A stretch of DNA of 37,100 nt. It comes from a virus. How positions within the stretch are numbered: the stretch's first letter is position 1; each line of letters begins with the position of its first letter. This document shows positions 28,001 to 34,435 of the stretch, in pieces. Both the position numbers and the translations under genes were made by a program. Where the stretch lies: the IMG/VR virus record IMGVR_UViG_3300027608_000082, positions 1-37,100 of that record; one strand, 5' to 3'. The notes under the pieces were generated by a model. The model saw nothing but the letters and a program-made list of their open reading frames with translations, had not been told where the DNA came from and made no database searches.

Positions 28001-29448
28001 GCGGCAGGAGCGGCGGCAGGAACACCGGGTGCGCTGGAAGTTGTTGCGGCAGCAGCGCCGGTATCTACGTCTTCGAATAAATTAGCGGGTTCATTTGATG
28101 GCGGCAGGGTTTGATCTGCATCACCGTATTTTGCGGATAAAGTAGAACCTCTTGTTGACCCCAACGCATCCGCAGCCCGTTGTGCATAAAGATTAACTTG
28201 AGATTCTTGGCCGGGCTGTCCAGCAGGTTCACCACCTTCTTGATCTGCGAACAGACCAGCGGGTTCTTGCATGCCTTGGGTAAGCGTATCCAGAATTGTT
28301 TGACGCTCTTGATCAGTAGTGTTTGGGTCTTTGAATTTTTCAGTCAAAGCACCTTTTAACCCACCGACGCCGCCCACTGGAGCGCCACCCAATGCGCCAA
28401 GGATAAGGTTGGCAGCGGAGTCTTCACCAATTTCTTTGTTCTTAGCTACGTTTTGAATCGCAATATCAGCAGCTAACCCTTCAGCAGTTTCTTGTACACC
28501 CTGTTCTACCCCACCAATTACTGTGCCTGCGGCAGTTTTACCAAGAACGGATTTACCCGCTGCTTTTTTAAGCATATCATCTAACGCGCCCGTAGCCAGC
28601 TTAGCGGTAAAACGATCTCCAAATGTAGCAATCAATCCCTGCATAATTGCGCCGGATTCTGCCGCCTTACGGGTAGCCAAATCTTTTGCCTCTGCTTGGC
28701 CCACACCTTGTTTTATTAGTGAAGCGTAGAACGGGCTGTTCTTCATCAAGTCTTCATGGCTCATCTTGCCAATAAACTCTTCCGCAGTTGTAGCGGCTTC
28801 ATCAGCCGCCATAGCTCCACCCACAACGCCGCCAGCAGTAGGGCTTTTTGTAGCTACAGTAGTAATAAGAGTAGGGGCAAATGTACCAAGCACGCTTGCC
28901 AATTGCATGGCATAACCGCGCACGGTTGGGTTTTTACCAAAATCTACTTCACCCTTAAAGATGTTTCCAGTTATTTGAGATTCTTGTACGGCTTTTTTAG
29001 ATTGCTCTGATGCACTATCGTCAATAGTTTTTTGAACTTGTTTACCAAGGTCTCGCAAATACGTAGAGCCGGGGATCTCCGGTATTTTGGCAAGTGTGCG
29101 TTCTACCGCTACAGCATCTTTATCTTGCTGTTCTTTACCGCGCAGTAGCTCATCAACTTTTCTAGCAAGAAGTTTTCCGGCGAGCAGGGGCATTGGCTCC
29201 TGTACATTAACTTCGCCTGTTGCAGCTTTACGTACCGCGCCTTTTGCGGCTTCTTGGGTGCCTTTAGGAAAAGCAGCAAACCCAGCAACAGAAGACCCTA
29301 GAAGCCTTTTAGTGAAATCAGCAGCATCAGTCCAAATGCTGTTTGGCTCTTCTGGCTTTTGTACAGGCTCTTCTTGTGGTTGAGCAAACTTGCCAAACGG
29401 GTTTTGCTCTACCTCTGGTTGAGCAAACTTACCAAACGGGTTTGCCAT
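22006..29448 (-). CDS. Giant virion-associated protein with PLxRFG motif and HETVH protease-like site
   Basis: 2480 aa, read leftward. ATG 29448 is preceded on the - strand by GGGGA 7 nt away. It opens with NPFGKFAQP twice (3-11 and 16-24) and ends with NPFGRDAQ (2473-2480). Alanine-rich hydrophobic stretches lie near 190-240 and 340-360. Short repeated motifs GQPRAMQG and LFADQ/LFEDV occur in a Pro/Gln-rich region before about 800. HETVH (1270-1274) fits a zinc metallopeptidase; PLMRFG (1673-1678) defines the PLxRFG family. Two further hydrophobic segments are near 1886-1923 and 2168-2201. Giant proteins of this class are thought to travel in the virion and enter the host with the DNA. A tape-measure role is the alternative. 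Confidence 0.78.
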   Translation of the reverse strand: MANPFGKFAQPEVEQNPFGKFAQPQEEPVQKPEEPNSIWTDAADFTKRLLGSSVAGFAAFPKGTQEAAKGAVRKAATGEVNVQEPMPLLAGKLLARKVDELLRGKEQQDKDAVAVERTLAKIPEIPGSTYLRDLGKQVQKTIDDSASEQSKKAVQESQITGNIFKGEVDFGKNPTVRGYAMQLASVLGTFAPTLITTVATKSPTAGGVVGGAMAADEAATTAEEFIGKMSHEDLMKNSPFYASLIKQGVGQAEAKDLATRKAAESGAIMQGLIATFGDRFTAKLATGALDDMLKKAAGKSVLGKTAAGTVIGGVEQGVQETAEGLAADIAIQNVAKNKEIGEDSAANLILGALGGAPVGGVGGLKGALTEKFKDPNTTDQERQTILDTLTQGMQEPAGLFADQEGGEPAGQPGQESQVNLYAQRAADALGSTRGSTLSAKYGDADQTLPPSNEPANLFEDVDTGAAAATTSSAPGVPAAAPAAAPTQSVEAYRDFVRQYTDLRDEYNSLPMGQIDQAGMNQRGLILKDLAAIVDANMGLIRNRGLAAQLKNPMFNGEKALAKLEPSSGQPRAMQGSLIGLYKGAARRMKNAMALAGQSVDGAIAELEDNRARIQEKVDSGGYTDAMIISMRPANMSSGQALKNRDSIVQNYLQTSNAEIDHAIDMLQKDTGQPRAMQGKLFEGAEAPGNKPQPKPQKEQVEEDLYEDEDKEEVRYDQKGNPIRAPKVDTEHVPQTEEGGKIKGFFDSIQSVSNSPAEQERHGNSRNTAANTMLEFDIAQPGETTSAGAQQMLDYLARRVGGQEKLNQLLDALQNADPETQSDLLKKAGLPDLTARRGMDEFSSQVQEYVDQMMGTGEGPLFNIRTSKMRPSKVTGTKIPYQETITTGAMVTSAYATPKGGKPREPSQAIRDVVRDINDNKLRPAALILKQMIGGKVSAQAQAAITYLTNLNRTTFGDALRDLAFDLAYFEVNRKHYGAGSTFYREGGEYAKDFRAWIAANLDPSTLELLDELVAENKQNAEAKKEYRKAKAEYNKQLKARVEEEGDRAEKNGAKLPKAPKRKRERISKKMLTEMETEAGEGEETLSPTREINLENIPSLEMLYDVHPAIVRELEKGNTRKALELLAQTKNSKYYAELAQRLLDTGFTAKTRLIEADVLESLSNNPQITESLNERLDALRDLIVTLYPQEQQAAIIKDLKSGKLRNLIFALDTIEDTLSSNNGTESNQQLLDSVTDLVNKEFAWDGKYDPASDTIVMRQGDSKLTNHLLLHETVHAASSYLIDNADKLVGIQRQGYERLEELFKYSKDMMNQQGVTDNPFYGLQDLHEFVAEALTNPKLQAVLRSYRYKASPFSLWNRFTDSISKMFKVKPGEPSNVMAEVMFAADAMMAGTMSLQGMNEVGGTIPGPPAPRAMATQRPPRTVPQGMPNQPSTIRRLLTANTWTKGKMREIRSFAHERRKEYLGGLTLRQINDLVAKRIPQIDNFIKEADKFLSRTANTLKESGDISRRWVRLQANNFAMSRQIGVVMHSATILEIDPDKATRAQQINNPQLMADWNKLTPEARNIYRAVRDFYERQYNQYKRLMRQRINNMRGLGPSNYQISKMLAHIEGVPENVLARIENYSPSEDTLNTLLRSGFTKKVQSDLASGGADAKTIIEIRAEFEKGKRKGVYFPLMRFGQFWYQIGKGAKREYYMFESQAAREAHLQERLEQAPNQAARIALEDSIGPNIGSEYKQQMDLHASQSNFLKEAFAAIDSMNITGLSLIDAADRKAEMKDNLYQTYLVNQPERSMRNAFIHRNSVAGYSEDALRVFSSSSYSMAYQMARLEYSPEMFSQLSAARAQIKGRFTPGARYDPVVTAENDELTGYVTELDKRLKAILDPVDVGAWVAGLSNLGFIYYLSSLGTAAINVLGGAVIGIPTMVGQLVRMYPNMGYTEATGRVLYSASKTAAQIFATGFDIEGGGSFMESRLLSPSLDRSKSLSAIDRAAYNRFVADQLIDITATYDQSGLASNATTDYSGFSNKAMQVIAYSFHHAERFNREVMAMTSFRAAYEKRVADMEASKRYKDLVNNLNTAVQSGNSKAEVLLRRELSGMRRNTFTESIADAKDLTHRAMFDYSGVNKPRWLQSAPARIIFQFKQFPHQMTWFLARNAWNSSGKLPEADKREARARFVGIMGTTAIMTGVTGLWGFSTVAAIVEACAAFGDDDDEPFDFELEFANWAVNTFGKNMGTMVSRGVGNAAGIDLNSRLKLDDMWFRDGRNNLDAEASLKQMYIAALGPLPNLGVNFARAYDLYNKGHGDRAAEALLPGFAKQPFIADRYATKGARTLQGDIMKKDFTPFELMMQSLGIRSSELAEIQFRNIKVKGQSEAILKNRENLLNIFGLTIMTNDEKGTQKAIADLIKFSAKYPTIAVDVDTLLSSVRGKLEKQAESDHGLYVNPKLRYLFKDTYIRKITEEENKPAPVEESTPAGENPFGRDAQ
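29378..29443 (-). repeat. 27-bp direct repeat at the start of the giant gene
   Basis: Two copies, 29378-29404 and 29417-29443, differ at one base. They encode the two N-terminal NPFGKFAQP motifs of the 2480-aa protein. The near identity at DNA level suggests a recent duplication. A diverged third motif, NPFGRDAQ, ends the same protein. Confidence 0.85.
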
Positions 29449-29450
29449 GC

Positions 29451-32306
29451 TCAGTTCCCCAATATTTTGGCTGCGGCTCCCGGGCCATATGTCTCATCAA
29501 AATACGCCCTGTTTTGCGCCGAAGGAGCTGATTTCAACATGCTTACATCGCCCGAGGACGGGGGTTGGCCAACAAGTGAAACATTTCTGCCTGATCTACT
29601 AGGTGTGGCTGTCCCACCCGGTACATTACCGGTGCGTGCTTCACGTTTTTTCGCCTCTGCTCTTGCTGCTTGGTCTATGATTTCTTGCTCGGCTGCCCGC
29701 AAAGCACGGTTGTAGTTATCTTCCGCTGTCTTTATCTTGACGGGGTCTCCGCTTTGCCGCGCTTGCAATAGCGGCATTTCCAAAGCCTTAACAGTTGCGG
29801 CCTCCATAGCTTTGTCTGTAATAGCTGTGGCTTGTTCTACTGATTTATCTGCCCCAGTGTATTTTGAACCATACATAGCCGCACCTGTTTCTCGCATAGT
29901 GTCTATGTATGCTTTAGCGCCGTCTTCGCCAGTTTTGCCGTTATACGATTTCTTGCCCGTACGAATTAAATCAGCTTCCGCCATCATGCGTTCCATCTGG
30001 CTTGGCTTATTAGCCACGTCACGGTGAGCAGCGGCGGTGATCCCCGCAACCCTCAGCGCATTCTCGCCTTGCATTTCTTGTTGCGCTAAACCGCTTGTAA
30101 GCTGGGCAACTTTTCCTTGCAGCTCAATCTTAGTTTTAAACGCATCTTTCTTCAAATCTTGTGCACGGGTTTCTTCAGCATCTGCTTTGTTAATCAAGCC
30201 TTCCTTACGAGATTGTTGAGCGGTAGCCAACAAAATTTCAGATTGACGTAGTTTGTCATCAAACTCGCGGTTTTCTTTCTTAAGTCGACCAACTTCACCA
30301 ATAAACGCTTCGCCCGCTTCACCCAACCCAGAAATAAATTGCGTCTTTTGGTTTTCACCCGGTTTTTTATTACGGCTCAATAACTTTAAGCTTGACATAG
30401 CAAAAGCAAGCCCTTTGTCTTTCTCCATTTGATCCGCCAGCCCGGCCCGTTTGGTTTTAGTTTCTTCCAAATATGGTTTAGTAATGTCAGGGCCATAGCG
30501 TTTTTCCAGCAGTGGGATACGAGCAGAAATATCTTCATCTCTTTGTTCGGGGGTTGGCTCTGCTGGTGCTTGATTAGCCATTGCTTTTAAATCGGTCAAA
30601 CTTTGTTCAAACCTGTTTCCATAGGTGTCTTTACTTTTCGCAGCTCCGCCCGGAGCAAACGCAACCATGCCGCCACCAGCCATCATTTGTTCTTGCTGCT
30701 CTACGGGGATTTGATTGAACGCGCCGCCCAGACCACCACGGATCGAAGCCCGCTCTGCCATTTCTGCGTCAATCATCTGAACTTCTTCCAAATCGCGGCG
30801 GTTTAACGCCGTTTCTTTGGCTTGCGCCAACTGTTGGTCGCTTAGTTTGGTAAGGATACTTTCTACGTTTTGGTCGCTTGTTACCCCGCCGTCGGCATAC
30901 GACTCCATCAGGCCACCTTCTTTGTTCGATTTACCCCCCGAACTAGGTGAGCCGCCAAACATACCGGAGTTACCAAAACCATAAGCAGCGCCACCAAGAC
31001 CGGCTAGGGTCTGTATTGCACTGGGGCCTTGGCTATAAATAGACGCGGTAGATTGCTGACCAAGAGGCAGTCCGCGAACCATGTCAGACATGAAGCCCAA
31101 TTGCTTGTACGGATAGTTTTGTTGATTCAAGAAATCTTGATACCCCGTGTCTAGACCGCGTTGTGCTTGTTGCTGTTGCTGTGCACCATACTGATTTTGC
31201 AATGCATTGATGCCCATCTCTTGACCATACTGAGTCTGACCAAGTTGCCCCAGAGTGCTTGCGGCTTGCAAACCAGTTGAAAGACCTTTCATGCCAAGAT
31301 CAGCGCCATACTGACGTGACTGTTCTTCTAACTGTTGAGCAGATTGCCCATACTGAGCGCCGAGACCCGCAGCTTGTAAGCCTTGACCAGCGCCGTATTG
31401 ACGAGATTGTTCTGCGGCGGTCTGTGCTTGTTGGTACGCTTGTTGATTAGCCAACTGCGCCTGCATGTTTTGACCCGCGCCAAGCTGCTGAACACCAAGA
31501 TTCGCCGAGAGATTTTGCCCACCGACAGTAAGACCCGCTTGTTGGTTAGCTTGTTGGGCTTGCATACGGCGGGTTTGGTCGGCGTTAAATTGCTGTTGAG
31601 CATTTTGATACGCTTGTTGTTGCCCAGTAGCTTCAATACCTTGTAGTTGAGAGCTTAAATTACGTTGTGCTTCAGCATCCACAATTGCAGAGCGGCTACC
31701 GCCAAACGCACCTTGCTGTACAGCCTGAGCATTACGGCCCGGTTGTGCAACTTGAAAGTCTCGTATTGCTTGAGACTTCTGGTAGTCCACCACATTCTGT
31801 GTGTACGGACTCATATACTGCTGAGCAGATGGGCTATCAAAATTTCGAGAACGCACTCTTTCGGCTGGCCCCATTTGATAGTTTTGTAAGTTTTGGCCTT
31901 GGGCTTCCAACATTGAAAATTGACCGGGCTGATATTGGCCGGGATTTTGAAACTGATTGCTGAACTGTCCTGCCTGATAGCCTGTACCCAAAGCGCCCAT
32001 GCCCGCTGCACCAGCTATACCTGAGCCAAGACCAACCTGCTGAGAAGGCTGCATATTTGCAGCGTTTTGGAAGGACTGCTGCTGCATAGGGTCAAACCCA
32101 GCAATGCGTTGCCCGCCGTACTCTTGATAGGGGTTTTGGTTAATGTCAGTTAACGCAGAAGCTTTTGCCAACGTGTCTTTGGCGTATCCCCGCGCCCACT
32201 CGGGCAACTCCTGCGTCTGGGTTGTTTTATCTGGAGTCGAGTCGCCGCTGTCAAAATAAAATTTGGGGCCTAAGAAAAAATCAAGTATCCATGAAATCTT
32301 AAACAT
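29451..32306 (-). CDS. Gln-rich virion-associated protein (951 aa)
   Basis: ATG 32306 has AAGGAGC upstream on the - strand. Residues about 30-75 (LPEWARGYAKDTLAKASAL, then PYQEYGGQRIAGFDPMQQQ) match an N-terminal pattern I recall from internal or tail-associated proteins of podophages. About 80-390 is dominated by Gln, Ala and Gly with QSRQYGA-like repeats. A Gly-rich stretch and a charged, helical second half (KKENREFDDKLRQSEILLAT) follow. The composition suits an elongated, refoldable protein that can pass a narrow channel during DNA ejection. It overlaps the 148-aa gene by 8 nt and is followed by the giant gene. No enzyme motif seen. Confidence 0.68.
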   Translation of the reverse strand: MFKISWILDFFLGPKFYFDSGDSTPDKTTQTQELPEWARGYAKDTLAKASALTDINQNPYQEYGGQRIAGFDPMQQQSFQNAANMQPSQQVGLGSGIAGAAGMGALGTGYQAGQFSNQFQNPGQYQPGQFSMLEAQGQNLQNYQMGPAERVRSRNFDSPSAQQYMSPYTQNVVDYQKSQAIRDFQVAQPGRNAQAVQQGAFGGSRSAIVDAEAQRNLSSQLQGIEATGQQQAYQNAQQQFNADQTRRMQAQQANQQAGLTVGGQNLSANLGVQQLGAGQNMQAQLANQQAYQQAQTAAEQSRQYGAGQGLQAAGLGAQYGQSAQQLEEQSRQYGADLGMKGLSTGLQAASTLGQLGQTQYGQEMGINALQNQYGAQQQQQAQRGLDTGYQDFLNQQNYPYKQLGFMSDMVRGLPLGQQSTASIYSQGPSAIQTLAGLGGAAYGFGNSGMFGGSPSSGGKSNKEGGLMESYADGGVTSDQNVESILTKLSDQQLAQAKETALNRRDLEEVQMIDAEMAERASIRGGLGGAFNQIPVEQQEQMMAGGGMVAFAPGGAAKSKDTYGNRFEQSLTDLKAMANQAPAEPTPEQRDEDISARIPLLEKRYGPDITKPYLEETKTKRAGLADQMEKDKGLAFAMSSLKLLSRNKKPGENQKTQFISGLGEAGEAFIGEVGRLKKENREFDDKLRQSEILLATAQQSRKEGLINKADAEETRAQDLKKDAFKTKIELQGKVAQLTSGLAQQEMQGENALRVAGITAAAHRDVANKPSQMERMMAEADLIRTGKKSYNGKTGEDGAKAYIDTMRETGAAMYGSKYTGADKSVEQATAITDKAMEAATVKALEMPLLQARQSGDPVKIKTAEDNYNRALRAAEQEIIDQAARAEAKKREARTGNVPGGTATPSRSGRNVSLVGQPPSSGDVSMLKSAPSAQNRAYFDETYGPGAAAKILGN

Positions 32307-32745
32307 CTAAGTGCTCCTTGCGGTACTCGTCAAACCGCTCGTAAAAAATTGTTTTCCACATATCAGGCAAAAATTCTTTTGCTTTTTCGGGGCCAACACA
32401 CGCATGAACCGCATACGCCATGATGTTGCCAGACGCATACCGCAATCCGTGGGCAATCTCAATCCCGTGCTGGTCTTTGTTTGCTTCAAAAAAGTTTGCA
32501 GTTTCATACGCAGAAACCACTGTGAGCCACATGGGAAGCACTTGGTCTTGAATACTGCGGTAAAACGGATTTGCCGGTAGATACACCAAGCAGGTCAAAA
32601 ATGCTCGGTTAATCAAGTCGGCGGGGACAGGCTTGTCTTTGTCAATTAGATCATCCCATATATGAGCCAAATCAGCAAATGCATGGTACATGTTTAGGGC
32701 ATCTTGATTGCCGCCAAACCATTCTAATTTTCCGCGACTGTTCAT
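32299..32745 (-). CDS. Conserved hypothetical virion-region protein (148 aa)
   Basis: ATG 32745 overlaps the preceding stop (ATGA). The product is all helical and soluble, with conserved-looking aromatic segments (MYHAFADLAHIWDDLIDKDK, VYLPANPFYRSIQDQVLP, ETANFFEANKD). I do not recognise a domain. Its fixed place between two virion-associated genes suggests a chaperone or assembly role, by position only. Confidence 0.65.
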   Translation of the reverse strand: MNSRGKLEWFGGNQDALNMYHAFADLAHIWDDLIDKDKPVPADLINRAFLTCLVYLPANPFYRSIQDQVLPMWLTVVSAYETANFFEANKDQHGIEIAHGLRYASGNIMAYAVHACVGPEKAKEFLPDMWKTIFYERFDEYRKEHLDV

Positions 32746-34061
32746 GCCGGTAAGTATTTCTCTGCCCGACTGTTCTTGGCTACCTTACCCTTACCCACGG
32801 TTTTACCGCGAGCTTTCTGGATTCTGTCCATCATGGCGTACAGCTTACGTGCGCCAGCTTCAGTCGAGCCATTGCCCAACTCAGACACAATGCGTGCAGG
32901 TACGACAAACTCACCATCAGCCAAGCGTGCTGGTTGCTTTTTGCCTATTACAGCAGGGATAGAGTCGGACACACCGTCACCGGGGCCACGAAGCAGTCGG
33001 CCACCGTCTGAATATCCGCCAAGGTTATAAGCAGCATCGGATATTCCGCCTGTAGCCAGCTTTGTATATTGTTGGGTATCAGCATCGTATGAGTAGCCTG
33101 CGGGTACTCCGCCTTGACCACCGCCAGCTTCCCCTATTCGTTCCAATATACCTTTCGTAAAGCCGCCTTCAGCGGCCCGCGCTACATATTGCTGGTTGAA
33201 ATACTTTTTTTCCCGCCCAAATGGATCGGTATCGGGGGTTGGAATTGTTGCATTAGCTTCATACGTGTACTGCTGGCCGGGGTCAGAATCCCCCGGTTCA
33301 GGTTTGTTTTCTTCTTGTTGCTCTTGATACATATCGTAGGCTGCTGGCGTCGCTGCTGCGGCAAGCGTAGTTTTAGCACCGTATGTGTTTTCTACGTTTC
33401 CAAGATTTTCATAAAATCTAGTAGGGCCACCTTCAGTAGCCAAACTTTTAACCCCTTCTCCCATATATTTAGCGTTACCCGCTGCGGTATCCGCCATAGA
33501 CATGGGTTTTGCCGGACTCCCGTCTAATGAAACAGCCTTGGTAGTATCCACAGGCGTAACAGGAGCAGGAGCAGGTGTTGCAACAGGAGCAGGTGTTGCA
33601 ACAGGAGCAGGTGCTGCCGCCGCAACTTCAACCGGCGCTGCTGCTGCTGGCGCTGCCGTCGCTGCTTCTACTGGTAATGGTACTGCATTAGATGCCACTG
33701 CCTGCGCCCCAGACTGTTGTAGAGCACTGCCAAGACCCGCACCGCCATAAGCGCCCAAGCCAGCCATAAGTCCTTGTTTTATATCCCCTGTTGCTACTGC
33801 TGTCCCGCCGCCAACAATCAATCCCGCCACAGGAGCGCCAACACCGGTAGCCGCCAAAGCAGCGCCAGCAATCATTGGAAGCATCTTTCGCAAGAAGCCA
33901 GCCTCGGGTAAACCCGTATGGGGGTTGATGGTTAAATAACCACCGTGGGCCATAGCCAAGTCATTGAGGCTCTTTACCTCCCCTTTGGACATGTGGACGA
34001 GCATGGTATCGCCATTGCGCCCATGTTTTTCAAGATGTTTTGCAGCGTGTTGCAGGCTCAT
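32742..34061 (-). CDS. Virion-associated protein with conserved C-terminal GDGxSDxIPA/ADGEFVVPA motif (439 aa)
   Basis: I choose ATG 34061 because GAGG lies about 6 nt upstream on the - strand and homologues I recall begin MSLQHAA; a TTG at 34118 would extend it by 19 residues without a ribosome binding site. Domains: N-terminal HLEKHGRNGDTMLVHMSKGE, then a Gly/Ala hydrophobic stretch (about 45-110), an Ala/Pro linker with 18-bp tandem repeats, and a C-terminal module GPGDGVSDSIPAVI...ARLADGEFVVPA...GARKLYAMMDRI. That module recurs in podophage proteins near internal virion genes. Exact virion position unknown. Confidence 0.68.
   Translation of the reverse strand: MSLQHAAKHLEKHGRNGDTMLVHMSKGEVKSLNDLAMAHGGYLTINPHTGLPEAGFLRKMLPMIAGAALAATGVGAPVAGLIVGGGTAVATGDIKQGLMAGLGAYGGAGLGSALQQSGAQAVASNAVPLPVEAATAAPAAAAPVEVAAAAPAPVATPAPVATPAPAPVTPVDTTKAVSLDGSPAKPMSMADTAAGNAKYMGEGVKSLATEGGPTRFYENLGNVENTYGAKTTLAAAATPAAYDMYQEQQEENKPEPGDSDPGQQYTYEANATIPTPDTDPFGREKKYFNQQYVARAAEGGFTKGILERIGEAGGGQGGVPAGYSYDADTQQYTKLATGGISDAAYNLGGYSDGGRLLRGPGDGVSDSIPAVIGKKQPARLADGEFVVPARIVSELGNGSTEAGARKLYAMMDRIQKARGKTVGKGKVAKNSRAEKYLPA
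33558..33617 (-). repeat. Tandem repeat in a Pro/Ala linker
   Basis: Three near-perfect units based on AACAGGAGCAGGTGTTGC (33558-33581 with 6 extra bases, 33582-33599, 33600-33617) encode repeated PAPVAT in the linker of the 439-aa protein. Such repeats vary in number by slippage and lengthen or shorten the linker. Confidence 0.85.
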
Positions 34062-34118
34062 TTTTGCCTCGTAAATAGGGGGTTGGTTGATAGTATCATG
34101 TTGGGCGTAGTCAAACAA

Positions 34119-34433
34119 CTAGACTTTAATCTTTAGAACATTTGCAGCAGTGGTGTCGTAGTAGATGTCCCCAGCGCGAAGATTGGCAAGATCGGCTTGA
34201 GTTGGCAGACTAACTTGGGATGCGCCGGGTGTAGTTGGATTGGGTTGCGCAAAAGACATGGCGGTAACCACATCTGTAGTACCCACATTTTGTGAAGCAA
34301 ATATAGCTGGTGCTGCGCTGTTTAAAAAGTTGAAATACAAACGCAATACGTTGGTCAACTGCTCCATGTACTGGGCATCATATTCAGCCGGAGCAACCGG
34401 TAGTCGTGGCGGGGTGTTACCTTTTAATCCCAT
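34119..34433 (-). CDS. Hypothetical virion-region protein (104 aa)
   Basis: ATG 34433 has AGGAGA upstream. The first part is helical (YDAQYMEQLTNVLRLYFNFL) and the end is polar with LRAGDIYYDTTAANVLKIKV, a pattern common in short tail or fibre-associated phage proteins. A 57-bp gap separates it from the next gene when the ATG at 34061 is used. I see no confident promoter in that gap. Confidence 0.65.
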   Translation of the reverse strand: MGLKGNTPPRLPVAPAEYDAQYMEQLTNVLRLYFNFLNSAAPAIFASQNVGTTDVVTAMSFAQPNPTTPGASQVSLPTQADLANLRAGDIYYDTTAANVLKIKV

Positions 34434-34435
34434 GC

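Noticed and set aside
34062-34118. Leftward promoter in the 57-bp gap (TTGACT with TATCAA, 16 bp apart)
   Set aside because: The -10 box is poor and the spacing is not ideal; the gene is probably co-transcribed with those upstream.
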